DNA of 64,000 nucleotides, from positions 33,825 to 97,824 of the forward strand of contig CAZGML010000009.1 in the NCBI GenBank assembly GCA_964526965.1, written 5' to 3'. The translations under genes were made by a program, and so were the position numbers. This DNA is from UBA6265 sp964526965. Its GTDB lineage: Bacteria; Chloroflexota; Chloroflexia; Thermomicrobiales; UBA6265. How positions within the stretch are numbered: position 1 is the first letter of the stretch; each line of letters begins with the position of its first letter. Positions 26,385 to 35,316 of the stretch are shown in pieces. The notes under the pieces were generated by a model. That model did no database searches. It was not told the origin of the DNA and was given only the letters and a program-made list of their open reading frames with translations.

Positions 26385-28049
26385 TCACGAACGGTTGCGA
26401 TTCCAACGAGGCGGGGACGGGGTCGTCGATTCCTGGCCGGCATCGTCCAGATCAGCGCTCTCGCCCCGTCGGGCTCCGGGTTGCTGTGATATCAGGCGGT
26501 TGAGCGAATTTGCCAGCGAATCGAGCCGTTGCACCAGGTGCTGTACGGCATTGTTCACCTCACGTTGCCGATGAGCGGTATCCATGGCCACGCCACTTAC
26601 ATCACGCACAAGCGCTTCCAGGTTTTGTCCGCCTTCGGCCTGCGTTTTGAGCATGCCGTTGAGCGTTTCGATCTGACGGGCATTCTGCTGGCCGACATTT
26701 GCGAAGTCGCGCTGCAGGGCTGCGAGTCCGTTACCGATTTCGGCCAGTTGGCGGGCTGTTTGGCTGGCAGATGAATCTGATTTCCGTAGCGTTTCGGAAA
26801 GCTGGCCACTTGCGTTCGTCTGCGCGGTGAGTATTTCGTCGATACGCTCCTGGCTCGCGGAGACATCGCGTGCGATGTTTGCGACGTTATTCACGGCTTC
26901 CAGTGCATGGCGGCCAGCCTGACTGGTTTGCTCTGCACCGGAGATCGCCTTCTCGGCGGTCTCTTCAAGGCGGGCAGCCGTTTGGGCGAGTTGTCGGGTT
27001 GCTGCCTGGTCGTTCTGTATGGAGGACGAAGTCAGCCGCTCCAGGTTGGTTATAGCCGTCAGCAGCGACCGCTGTTGGTCTGTGGATTGGCTCAGGTCGC
27101 TACTCAGGTCCTGCAGGGAACGCTCCAATCCGTGCGATACGTCGCGCAAACTGGCGAGGACACGGTGCATCTCTTCCGCTCCGGATCGCATACCGGATGC
27201 AAAGACACCGAGATCAGCGGATTCCTTCTCGCGGCGAGTTGCGACCATTTCCATGCGGTCGTGCTCAACCTGCAGTTGCGTGAGCAGTGCTCCCGAGCTT
27301 TCCTCAAAGCTGTCGGCCATGCGCTCCACTGCGTCTGCCAGCCGAACCGGACGGGATGAGCGGTCGGTTGCCAACAGCACGCTGGCTTCGGCGAGGGCGT
27401 TATCCATCTCGGCCTGGAAGAGGCTGGACGTATCGGCAATAGTGTCTTCCTGTTCCTCGCGGCGCCCATGGGCGTAAAACGTGAGCAGGATGATGACGCC
27501 GATCAGGATCGCGTCCAGAAACGCAACGTGCGAGAGGGACGGCTCAAACCAGCTGTTGGCGATTCCATCGAACCCGTTCTCCCACAGCACCAGGAACGAG
27601 TTGCCGTGCTGTGGATTTTGAGCTTCGTATTCGGCGTAGTTGGATACTGCGGCGCCGAGCGCCCACCAGGTGAGCAGAATCGGCACCAGCACGAGGACGT
27701 TGCGAAGTTTGTCGGCAATTTCAATGCGCTGCGGTGCGTAGCCACCTTCGTGTTTAACGGCAAAGGCGTGGGCAAGGCGATCGGTGTTGAAGGCGCGGCG
27801 AAGGTCCACATCGCTCCAACGTTGGCGACCCTGCTCGCTCGAAATGGCTTCCGAGAGATCGTCGAGTCGGCGAGAAGAGCGTGCGTCGACGTCCTCCAGC
27901 AAACTGGCGATATCGGAGATCTGGCTGGCGATTTCGTTCGCAGGGGCATGGAACGCTGGCCCCGGCTGGGTACCGGCTCTCCAGCTATCAAGAATCTCAG
28001 CGGAACGTACCGGCGGGTCGGACGTTCTATCATTAGTCGAAGATCGCAT
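26385..28049 (-). CDS. two-helix membrane protein with very long coiled-coil tail
   Basis: 554 aa from ATG 28049; a TTG two codons upstream is possible. A soluble N-terminal ~115 residues (ASQISDIASLLEDVDARSSR) precedes helix 1 (LRNVLVLVPILLTWWALGAA, about 115-136) and helix 2 (VAFLDAILIGVIILLTFYAH, about 174-194). From about 200 to 530 the chain is almost unbroken coiled coil (LERSLQDLSSDLSQSTDQQRS, ARLEETAEKAISGAEQT), superficially like chemoreceptor or ZorA tails. MotA-type proteins have more helices, so it is not a plain MotA. The closing segment is P/R-rich. It is the first gene of a pair with the MotB-like protein and is divergent from the atypical kinase. Confidence 0.5.
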   Translation of the reverse strand: MRSSTNDRTSDPPVRSAEILDSWRAGTQPGPAFHAPANEIASQISDIASLLEDVDARSSRRLDDLSEAISSEQGRQRWSDVDLRRAFNTDRLAHAFAVKHEGGYAPQRIEIADKLRNVLVLVPILLTWWALGAAVSNYAEYEAQNPQHGNSFLVLWENGFDGIANSWFEPSLSHVAFLDAILIGVIILLTFYAHGRREEQEDTIADTSSLFQAEMDNALAEASVLLATDRSSRPVRLADAVERMADSFEESSGALLTQLQVEHDRMEMVATRREKESADLGVFASGMRSGAEEMHRVLASLRDVSHGLERSLQDLSSDLSQSTDQQRSLLTAITNLERLTSSSIQNDQAATRQLAQTAARLEETAEKAISGAEQTSQAGRHALEAVNNVANIARDVSASQERIDEILTAQTNASGQLSETLRKSDSSASQTARQLAEIGNGLAALQRDFANVGQQNARQIETLNGMLKTQAEGGQNLEALVRDVSGVAMDTAHRQREVNNAVQHLVQRLDSLANSLNRLISQQPGARRGESADLDDAGQESTTPSPPRWNRNRS

Positions 28050-28196
28050 TGGCAATTGCGGCTGCCTTTCGGTGAACGCGACCAGTCCCTGTGTGATGTA
28101 GACTAGCGACGATGCCGGGACTGTACATACACTTTACCACTTTCCAAAGCCCTGGTAGCTGTAATACGTACGCATCCAAGAGAGAGAAAGGACCCA

Positions 28197-30488
28197 GTGG
28201 AGAGTCGATCTCGTCTATCCAACGCACTGCGGGCCAACCGGGTTCCGGAACTACTAAACGCCGGGTACGAAAGCGTACTCACCAGTGCGGGCCAACCGCG
28301 CATGCGGGAGGGAAACTCCGCTATTGTCGCGTGCCTGGAAGATGCCACCGGTGCGCGCATAGCGCTCCGAATCGCGAACGAATTTGGCAGCGGACTGTTT
28401 TGGCAACGTCACTACAGCAGTATGGAAGAGAGCCTGCCGGGCTCCGCTCGCAGCTATTTCCCTCGAGACATCGAGCCCCTTCCAGGGGGCATTACCCTGG
28501 TTGGTCGCAAGATGCCGACCGTGCTGATGGAATGGATCGACGGTCCAACCCTGTTCGAAGCAATTGACCGGGCTGCTTCACGCGGCAACCGTGAAGTGCT
28601 CGATGCGATTGCCACCGCGCTGCGCGACCTCTCGATCGGCCTGCGGGATAGCCGCATCACCCATGGCGATCTGACCCCCGACAACCTCATGCTGCGCCCG
28701 AATGGTGACCTTGTCTGTGTGGATCTGGACACGCTGGAGTGGCCCGGCGCGCGCAAGCGCGTTCACGATGTCGAGCAGCACGCCTACCGCCACCCGGTGC
28801 GTAGCGGAACACCCGCGCATCAGGATGCGTTCGCCATCCTGACCATGTTTGTATCCACAATGCTGCTTCGCGATGCGCCGGAGCTTCGCCAGTCGCTCGG
28901 GCAATCGACCGATGACCTCAATGGAGCATTACTCTTCGGCGTCTGGGAGTTGCGCGATCCTCGCCACTCCGAAGCGATAGCCACGGCCCGCACGCACGCC
29001 AATAGTCGTGGGCGTGCCCTTATCGATCTGCTCATTCAAGCGGCAGAATCCGAAGCATTCCGGGCGCAACAGTTGCTTGATGACGCGCTGGATATCGCCA
29101 ACCTTCCGGATTCGGAGCCTCAATCCGACGTGCTCGCGGAAGGTGCTCCCGTCTCAGGCTCGCCACCGGAAAACCCGGAAGATTTTGATGTGGCAGAAGC
29201 CGTTGGCAAGCTTCGAGAGCTGTACGGCTATCAACCGGCCGAGCCAAAACACCATTCGTATGATTTTGCCGAAACCTGGCCAGAACTGAAACCGCGGCCT
29301 GAGGAGGAACGTCCGCTTTTTGAACCCACCTGGGATGAAGAGGAAGAAAAACCCGGCGCGAGGGATGTGGTGAAGCGTCCTCTCGAGCGCCTGATGCGTC
29401 GGACTTCGACCGATATGAGCAAGGTGCTGGAGGAGGAAGCGAAAGCAGCTCGGGAGATCGATCGGGAGATCGCAGGGCTCGCTCGCGACCATCAAGACGC
29501 TCGTATCATCGAACTCGCCCGCGAGGCGGAGCAGCGCAACCTCGTACTGGAAGAAGTTACGCGTCGTTCCATCCGGGCTGCACGAGACCGAACCCACATC
29601 CGCGCCCGGCTGGAATCTGCCCTTTCACGCAACGATCGGCGCGATCTCGCCGACCTCGCCGTTTCGGGTGAACTGGCACTTCTCGGCGATACAACGCGCG
29701 CATCGCTGGTAAAGGTGCTGCAGGCACTGGAGTGGCCATCGCTGTTACGAGCGCTGGAAACCGATGACGATACCCTCATCATGATGTGGTTCGATGAGGA
29801 ACTTTTTGAGGATGAGAATTCACTTCCCCATGCCATGCGCATGCGAATCGACCTGGCTCGCGATCGCATTAAGTGGGTGGAGGATGTACGAAATCGCCTG
29901 CGTGAACGAGATGCGGAAGGGCTTGAATTACTGGTTTCCAACGAGCCCACCAACGGCAGGCAGCAACTTGGTGAGAGTGAACGCCGCCGCGTGCGCCAAT
30001 TAATTGATGGCAAGCGCGCCCTGGGAGAGTTGGATCGCGCCATTCGGGATGGCAACACGAACCGGGTGATTTCGGCACTTTCGTCGATCGAGAAGACCGG
30101 TGCGGTTATTGAGGATCCGGCATTGTGGTCGGCGGTGCGGCGCATTGTTGAACGCACCGACTTGATCAAACAGGTCATTGAATCCGCCAAGAAGTCGCCG
30201 CCGGATGATCGGGCATTGGCCGCCCTGGTGCCACAGCTTAAGGAGATGGGGATCGCGCACGATCCAGCATTGCGAGGCGACTACAGCCTGGATCGGCTGG
30301 AAGCTATGATCACGCGAGGCGCGGCTGTTCGGAGAATCCGCCGCGGTATCGAGCACGATGATGACCGTGCCATTCGACTGGCTGCGTTCCCGGACGCGAC
30401 GGGCGCGCTTTCGCTCCTGACGCCCGAAGAACGCGAACGGGTGGAACTCGCCCGTGCCCGCAAGCGCGTTAAGCGAATCGACGTTTAG
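28197..30488 (+). CDS. atypical protein-kinase-like protein with long helical-repeat C-terminus
   Basis: 763 aa from GTG 28197, with AAAGGA 4 nt upstream. Residues about 40-250 form a kinase fold: ARIALRIANEFG where VAIK is expected (Arg in place of Lys), VLMEWIDGPTLFEA as hinge, THGDLTPDNLML at about 153-164 as catalytic loop (HGD, not HRD) and CVDLDTLEW in place of DFG. Residues 290-410 are acidic and P-rich. From about 420 to the end there are four to five helical repeats of some 70-80 residues with the pattern R..L..AL...D...L..L (for example RTHIRARLESALSRNDRRDL). No membrane helix. It faces away from the two coiled-coil membrane genes across a 147-nt gap, which suggests one functional locus. 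Confidence 0.6.
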   Translation: MESRSRLSNALRANRVPELLNAGYESVLTSAGQPRMREGNSAIVACLEDATGARIALRIANEFGSGLFWQRHYSSMEESLPGSARSYFPRDIEPLPGGITLVGRKMPTVLMEWIDGPTLFEAIDRAASRGNREVLDAIATALRDLSIGLRDSRITHGDLTPDNLMLRPNGDLVCVDLDTLEWPGARKRVHDVEQHAYRHPVRSGTPAHQDAFAILTMFVSTMLLRDAPELRQSLGQSTDDLNGALLFGVWELRDPRHSEAIATARTHANSRGRALIDLLIQAAESEAFRAQQLLDDALDIANLPDSEPQSDVLAEGAPVSGSPPENPEDFDVAEAVGKLRELYGYQPAEPKHHSYDFAETWPELKPRPEEERPLFEPTWDEEEEKPGARDVVKRPLERLMRRTSTDMSKVLEEEAKAAREIDREIAGLARDHQDARIIELAREAEQRNLVLEEVTRRSIRAARDRTHIRARLESALSRNDRRDLADLAVSGELALLGDTTRASLVKVLQALEWPSLLRALETDDDTLIMMWFDEELFEDENSLPHAMRMRIDLARDRIKWVEDVRNRLRERDAEGLELLVSNEPTNGRQQLGESERRRVRQLIDGKRALGELDRAIRDGNTNRVISALSSIEKTGAVIEDPALWSAVRRIVERTDLIKQVIESAKKSPPDDRALAALVPQLKEMGIAHDPALRGDYSLDRLEAMITRGAAVRRIRRGIEHDDDRAIRLAAFPDATGALSLLTPEERERVELARARKRVKRIDV

Positions 30489-31633
30489 GCTGGCAGTGGG
30501 GCGGGAGATTCCCACTGCCCACTGGCCGAACTCCGCTCAACCGCATCAAGAACCGCCTGGCATCGATACCCGTCCTCGAAGCTGGGTAGCGGCTGCTCGC
30601 CGGCGCTGATACCGTTCAGCAAGTCCCGGATCTGATGTACATGCGTGTGTTCCCAACCGATGATGTGGCCGGATGGCCACCAGTTCCCGACAAGGGGATG
30701 GTCCGCTTCGGTCACCAACACGTTGTGGAATCCGCGGACATCAGCATCGTCGTCTGCCAGGTAGACATCGAGCCGGTTGAGATCCTCCAGGTCGAAACTG
30801 ATTGATCCTTTCGAACCGTTGATTTCAAATGTGTTCTGGTTGCGGCGACCAGTTGCGAGCCGGCTCGCTTCGAACACCCCGGTGGCGCCGTTCTCGAACT
30901 TCGCAAGAAAGGCAGTCCAGTCATCGACCGTGACGTCACCGGTGGCTTCGCTCCCGGCACTCGACATCGCATCGAATGGCCGCGTTTTTACGGCTGTATT
31001 CAGCAGCCCGGTAACGGATTCAATCGGACCGACGAGCATATGCGCGAGGTCAGTAATGTGGGCGCCGATGTCTCCCAATGCACCACTGCCTGCGAACTCG
31101 CGCTGGAGTCGCCAGCTCATTGGAGCGCTTGGGTCATGAAGCCAATCCTGCAGGTATCGTGCGCGGAAACTGCGAATCTCGCCGATGCGACCCTGATCAA
31201 TCAGCTTTTTGGCGAGCATCACGGCCGGTACTTTACGGTAGTTGAAGTTGACCATACCGATCGTGCCGGCCTTACGCCAGGCGTGCATCATTTCTTCTGC
31301 TTCTTCGAGCGTGTTTGCCAGCGGCTTTTCGCACAGTACATGCTTTCCAGCTGCGAATGCCTCAAGCGCCACACGGTGGTGAAGGTGCCCGGGTGTGGAG
31401 ATATCGATAACGTCGATGTCATCGTCCTCTATCAACGCGTGGTATCCGGTTTCGTACCGTTCCCAGCCCAGTTGGTCCGTAGCAGCCGCGACCGCTTGTT
31501 CATTGCGACCGCAAATCGCCACCATGCGTGGTTTGGGAGTGTCAGGGAAGAACGCGTGCACCTGCCGATAGGCGTTGGAATGCGCCTTTCCCATGAATCC
31601 ATAGCCTATTAGCCCAACTCCGAGAGAAGTCAT
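30485..31633 (-). CDS. Gfo/Idh/MocA family NAD(P)-dependent oxidoreductase
   Basis: 382 aa. N-terminal Rossmann motif GVGLIGYGFMGKAHSNAY and the family signature HVLCEKPLANTLEEAEEM; then a C-terminal domain with GALGDIGAHITDLAHMLVG containing the DIGxHxxD catalytic pattern. These enzymes oxidise or reduce sugars, inositols or related ring compounds; many inositol-2-dehydrogenase-like members share this exact layout. Substrate cannot be fixed here. The 3' end overlaps the atypical kinase gene by 4 nt (convergent), and it is divergent from the membrane kinase. Confidence 0.88.
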   Translation of the reverse strand: MTSLGVGLIGYGFMGKAHSNAYRQVHAFFPDTPKPRMVAICGRNEQAVAAATDQLGWERYETGYHALIEDDDIDVIDISTPGHLHHRVALEAFAAGKHVLCEKPLANTLEEAEEMMHAWRKAGTIGMVNFNYRKVPAVMLAKKLIDQGRIGEIRSFRARYLQDWLHDPSAPMSWRLQREFAGSGALGDIGAHITDLAHMLVGPIESVTGLLNTAVKTRPFDAMSSAGSEATGDVTVDDWTAFLAKFENGATGVFEASRLATGRRNQNTFEINGSKGSISFDLEDLNRLDVYLADDDADVRGFHNVLVTEADHPLVGNWWPSGHIIGWEHTHVHQIRDLLNGISAGEQPLPSFEDGYRCQAVLDAVERSSASGQWESPAPLPA

Positions 31634-31707
31634 TTGCCGTATCCTGTCTATTGCAAGAGATGTTCGTACGAGCGTCGGTTGTGATATTCACCATAGCGGG
31701 GTTCAGC

Positions 31708-33132
31708 GTGGCCGTCGACACACTGCTTAACAATCGATACGCCATCAGCGATACGAGCGTTGAGCCGATCGGTGAGGGTGGAATGGCGGTGATCTACCCG
31801 GGCACGGATACGGAAACGGACCAGGAGATCGCCGCCAAGACGCTGTTGCCCACCTACCAGGGCGACTCCAATCGACGTGCCCGCTTTCGCCGCGAGGCCG
31901 AGGTGCTGCAGGCAGTGCAGCATCCGCATGTGGTGGAGCTGGTGGATGTGGTAGACGATCGCCACGGCACATGGATCCTTATGGAGCGGCTCGAAGGTGA
32001 GAACCTGCGGGACAAGCTCGATGCAGAGGGCGCCTTCGATGTCAAAACGGTGAACACCTGGCTGGCCCAAACCTGCGCGGCCCTGGAGAACATGCATGTT
32101 CGTGGCTACGTTCACCTCGATGTGACGCCGCAGAACCTCTTTCTTACGGATGACGGTGATGTGAAGCTGATTGATTTCGGAATCGCTCAGAAAGCTTTCA
32201 TAACGCCGAAAAGGGAGGGGAACAAGCTCCTCGGCACTGCTGACTATATCTCCCCGGAACATGGCGCTGGTCGTGTGGTGACACCATTATCGGACGTTTA
32301 CTCCCTTGGCTGTGTAGTTTTTGAGCTCGTAACCGGCATGAAGGTCTTCAGCGAACATGGCCAGTTAACAAGTGATGCCAAAATCACAATGCGCCAGAAT
32401 AACGTGCCGGATCTGCCGTCGAGTGTCGTGCCGGAGTTAAACCTGCCATTGTGGCTGGATAAAGTGATCGCCAACGCCCTGTTGCTGAACCCGGAAGAGC
32501 GCTACCCCAGCGTGACCGCGTTCGCCGAAGCGTTCAACGCGCACGCCAATCCGCCGTTGTTCGGCTTCGCATGGCCCAACAGAAAGAAACAGGAGATCCC
32601 GCGGAACCAGCCGACGCGAACCGTCGCGGTTCCGTTGGTCGCCGAACCAGGGCGCACCCCGGACACTCGTCGGTCGAAAGAGCCATCCCGCCTTGGGCTC
32701 TGGATACGCAAGGAACTCCGCAATGCGCGCCGGGCACTGGTGGTGTTTGCGCTGTTGCTGGCGATCATTTTCGCGGTGCCGATGCTTGGTGGATCCGCCG
32801 CGTTCGACTGGCTGCTCGGTTCCGTGCCCGGTTCAGGCACGGAGATCGTCGATGGCGACTGGCACCTTCGCGCCGGACCGACGACCGATTCCGAGATCCG
32901 CGCCCTGATGCGAAATGGCGAAGCTGTACGCGTCACCGGTACGCCGACGGTGAACAACGGCCGGCTTTGGTGGCCGGTGAGGATTGAAGTCGATAACCAG
33001 CAACTCGACGGCTGGGCTCACGATGACGGCCTGCAACGCACCTGGCTTATGGACCGCGCTGCCGGTTTTGAATTGCTGCAGGAAACCTGGTCAAACCGCT
33101 GGGATACCGTGACGGATGCGCTACCCGGTTGA
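31708..33132 (+). CDS. membrane Ser/Thr protein kinase with extracytoplasmic SH3-like domain
   Basis: 474 aa from GTG 31708; ATG 31660 and TTG 31651 are upstream alternatives but would add an odd hydrophobic leader. Kinase domain: GEGGMAVIYPG glycine loop, EIAAKTLLP (ATP lysine), YVHLDVTPQN near residue 132-142 (HLD instead of HRD), KLIDFGIA and YISPEH. A membrane helix (ALVVFALLLAIIFAVPMLGG, about 341-361) is followed by an outer SH3b-like domain (DWHLRAGPTTDSEIRALM...WWPVRI). PASTA repeats are absent. It is probably a receptor-type Hanks kinase sensing the envelope. The 3' end overlaps the HAD gene by 12 nt. Confidence 0.85.
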   Translation: MAVDTLLNNRYAISDTSVEPIGEGGMAVIYPGTDTETDQEIAAKTLLPTYQGDSNRRARFRREAEVLQAVQHPHVVELVDVVDDRHGTWILMERLEGENLRDKLDAEGAFDVKTVNTWLAQTCAALENMHVRGYVHLDVTPQNLFLTDDGDVKLIDFGIAQKAFITPKREGNKLLGTADYISPEHGAGRVVTPLSDVYSLGCVVFELVTGMKVFSEHGQLTSDAKITMRQNNVPDLPSSVVPELNLPLWLDKVIANALLLNPEERYPSVTAFAEAFNAHANPPLFGFAWPNRKKQEIPRNQPTRTVAVPLVAEPGRTPDTRRSKEPSRLGLWIRKELRNARRALVVFALLLAIIFAVPMLGGSAAFDWLLGSVPGSGTEIVDGDWHLRAGPTTDSEIRALMRNGEAVRVTGTPTVNNGRLWWPVRIEVDNQQLDGWAHDDGLQRTWLMDRAAGFELLQETWSNRWDTVTDALPG

Positions 33133-33828
33133 AGTGGTTGCGAAGTGGTTCGCGAGTTCGGAGATTTTCTCTAATTCGATGAATTCTCCCGGCCACTCCG
33201 GATTTCTAGTGAACTCGGTATTCTCCATGTGCCAGGTATGCGGGTTCGGAACGTAGATTGCGCTGATGTGTGCATCGAGCGCTGGCAGGATATCCGACCG
33301 CATGGAGTTGCCGATCATCCACGTGGTTGGTGCATTCAGGTTCAGGCTGGTGATCGTTTCCTTGTATGTTTCAACGGTTTTGTCGTGCGTGATGACATGC
33401 TCCGAAAAGTACCCCGATAGTGGCGACCGGCGGATCTTGAGCTCTTGCTCTTCCTGATCGCCCTTGGTGAAGAGGATCAGCTTGTGGTGCGGGCGCAGCG
33501 CTCGCAGTGTCTCCTCCACGCCCGGGATCGTCTCCATGTCTTGTTCGAGAATGCGTAGCCCAAGTTGCTCGATCTTCTCCTCATCGCCAGGATCGTTTTC
33601 TGGCGCCAACTCGCGATAGGTCTCTACCAGGCTCCTGGCGAACGCTCGGGCTCCATACCCATTAACGCGTTCGAAGTTGTCCAGCACTTCGCGAATCTCA
33701 TCCCTACCGAGGTGCTCGGTATGGAGGAAGTCGATGAACTCTTTAATGGCGAGCTCAAAGTAGACATTGCACTCCCAAAGCGTGTCGTCGGCATCGAATA
33801 TCAGTGTCTGGTTTGTTCTTAATTGCAT
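33121..33828 (-). CDS. HAD superfamily hydrolase
   Basis: 235 aa from ATG 33828, with AGGAAAG 4 nt upstream; an ATG ten codons earlier lacks a site. Motif I IFDADDTLW (nucleophile Asp of DxDxT), motif II LILFTKGD, motif III HDKTVETYKET and motif IV MIGNSMRSDILPAL. A helical cap lies between motifs I and II. A small-molecule phosphatase or phosphoglycolate-type enzyme is likely; substrate unknown. Convergent with the membrane kinase and divergent from nadA. Confidence 0.85.
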   Translation of the reverse strand: MQLRTNQTLIFDADDTLWECNVYFELAIKEFIDFLHTEHLGRDEIREVLDNFERVNGYGARAFARSLVETYRELAPENDPGDEEKIEQLGLRILEQDMETIPGVEETLRALRPHHKLILFTKGDQEEQELKIRRSPLSGYFSEHVITHDKTVETYKETITSLNLNAPTTWMIGNSMRSDILPALDAHISAIYVPNPHTWHMENTEFTRNPEWPGEFIELEKISELANHFATTSTG

Positions 33829-33881
33829 CGTGCTTTCCTGATGGTTTTGCGCGTCCATACCAGGTGCAGGGGCGGTCGACA

Positions 33882-33946
33882 GGTTAATGTTTTGTAGTTA
33901 GTGTCACATTGACATTAACCCCGGCGTTCCCTATTATTCCCGGGAA
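33882..33946 (+). promoter_or_regulatory. nadA promoter with overlapping palindromic operators
   Basis: TTGACA (33909-33914) and TATTAT (33932-33937) are separated by exactly 17 bp, a near-consensus sigma-70 promoter. The perfect palindrome TGTCA-cat-TGACA (33902-33914) covers the -35 box, and a second wider inverted repeat GGTTAATGT/ACATTAACC (33882-33890, 33912-33920) encloses it. TTCCCGGGAA (33937-33946) is a perfect palindrome at the expected start of transcription. The arrangement fits a repressed promoter, presumably by a niacin/NAD-responsive regulator that is not encoded here. Confidence 0.75.
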
Positions 33947-34004
33947 CCTAAATGGCGAGTTTGTTCGCGCGCATGCGGGCAAACGAACAGAGGAGGCACC
34001 ACAC

Positions 34005-35258
34005 ATGGTGCGAGAAGCCACGAAAACGCTTTGGCCAACCACGGCCACCACGACAGATGATGCTACCACAGCCACCGTCTGGTTTAAACAGCCGCAGATG
34101 GATGTAGCGAGCTGCACTCCCGAAGAGAGTGTGGGTGCATATGATCGTCTCCAGACCTACGGAATGACCCCGCAGCGCCAGGAGAAGATTGATACCAGGT
34201 ACTTCAAAATGCCAGCGGAGGAGCGTGACGCCAAAATCAACGCCCTGCGCGAGCAGTTGGGGTCACGCCTGACGATTCTCGGTCACCACTATCAGCGTGA
34301 CGAGGTAGTGCAGTTCGCAGACTTTCAGGGTGATAGCTACAAGCTGAGCCAACAAGCTGCGGACCAGCGCGACGCCGAGTACACGCTCTTTTGTGGTGTC
34401 CACTTCATGGCCGAAAGCGCGGATATCCTCGGATCAGAGCACCAGAAGGTGATCCTGCCGAATATGGAGGCTGGCTGCTCCATGGCCGATATGGCCAAGC
34501 CAGAGGACGTTGAGGCAGCGTGGGATGCCTTGCATGCCGCAGGTGCAGGCAACATTGTGCCAATTACGTATATGAACTCGGCTGCCAGCATCAAGGCGTT
34601 CTGCGGCAAGAACGGCGGAATTGTTTGCACATCATCCAACGCCACGCGTGTATACGACTGGGCGTTTGAGCGCGGCGAGCGCATTATGTTCTTCCCGGAT
34701 GAGCACCTTGGTCGCAATACCGCGATCAAGAAGGGCATCAGCGAAGACCAAATGATCGTGTGGGATCCGTTCCTGCCGCTTGGTGGCAACACTGAAGAAC
34801 AGTTGCGCGATGCCCGCGTCATCCTCTGGAAGGGCTATTGCAGCGTGCATGCCCGGTTCAGTGTCGAGCAGATCGAAAAGGCTCGGGAAGAATATCCAGA
34901 TGTAAATGTCCTCGTGCACCCGGAGTGTCGCGCAGAGGTTGTGGCGATATCAGACTATGACGGCTCCACGGAATACATCTGCGACATGGTTCGGAACGCA
35001 GAGCCCGGTACCGTTTGGGCAATCGGCACCGAGATCAATCTCGTTCGTCGCCTGCAGGCAGAAATGCCAGACAAGACAATCTTCTGTCTCGACCCGGTGA
35101 TCTGCCCGTGCAGCACGATGTACCGAATCCACCCTGCCTACATGCTGTGGGCGCTGGAACACCTCGTGGAAGGTCGCGTGGTGAATCAGGTGGTTGTTGA
35201 TGAGGATGTGAAGCATCACGCCAGGGTGGCGCTGGATCGCATGCTCTCAGTGCCATAG
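34005..35258 (+). CDS. nadA: quinolinate synthase NadA
   Basis: 417 aa from ATG 34005, with AGGAGG 8 nt upstream. An N-terminal extension of about 75 residues is followed by LGHHYQRDEVVQFADFQGDSYKL, VHFMAESADIL and the cysteine-bearing segments PNMEAGCSMADM, IVCTSSNA and DPVICPCSTMYRIHP that bind the [4Fe-4S] cluster. It condenses iminoaspartate with dihydroxyacetone phosphate to quinolinate for NAD synthesis. nadB and nadC are not adjacent. It has its own promoter/operator and a terminator, so it is a single-gene unit. Confidence 0.95.
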   Translation: MVREATKTLWPTTATTTDDATTATVWFKQPQMDVASCTPEESVGAYDRLQTYGMTPQRQEKIDTRYFKMPAEERDAKINALREQLGSRLTILGHHYQRDEVVQFADFQGDSYKLSQQAADQRDAEYTLFCGVHFMAESADILGSEHQKVILPNMEAGCSMADMAKPEDVEAAWDALHAAGAGNIVPITYMNSAASIKAFCGKNGGIVCTSSNATRVYDWAFERGERIMFFPDEHLGRNTAIKKGISEDQMIVWDPFLPLGGNTEEQLRDARVILWKGYCSVHARFSVEQIEKAREEYPDVNVLVHPECRAEVVAISDYDGSTEYICDMVRNAEPGTVWAIGTEINLVRRLQAEMPDKTIFCLDPVICPCSTMYRIHPAYMLWALEHLVEGRVVNQVVVDEDVKHHARVALDRMLSVP

Positions 35259-35271
35259 ATCAGGAAAAGTT

Positions 35272-35306
35272 AACGGCGGGGGCAGTCGATGCTCCCGCCG
35301 TTTTGT
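35272..35306. terminator. terminator after nadA
   Basis: Perfect 9-bp arms AACGGCGGG (35272-35280) and CCCGCCGTT (35294-35302), then TTTT. On the minus strand the stem is followed by AACTTTTCC, so it can also serve the convergent gene ending at 35317. Confidence 0.85.
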
Positions 35307-35316
35307 TGATGCCGGT

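Noticed and set aside
25239..28049. Calling the coiled-coil pair a Zorya (zorAB) defence system
   Set aside because: The larger protein shows two membrane helices, not the ZorA set, and no zorC, zorD or zorE gene is present. Only the aspartate helix and long tail are alike.
26385..28049. Methyl-accepting chemotaxis protein
   Set aside because: The tail is coiled coil, but the conserved hairpin tip of chemoreceptors and a HAMP domain are not visible, and no che genes are near.
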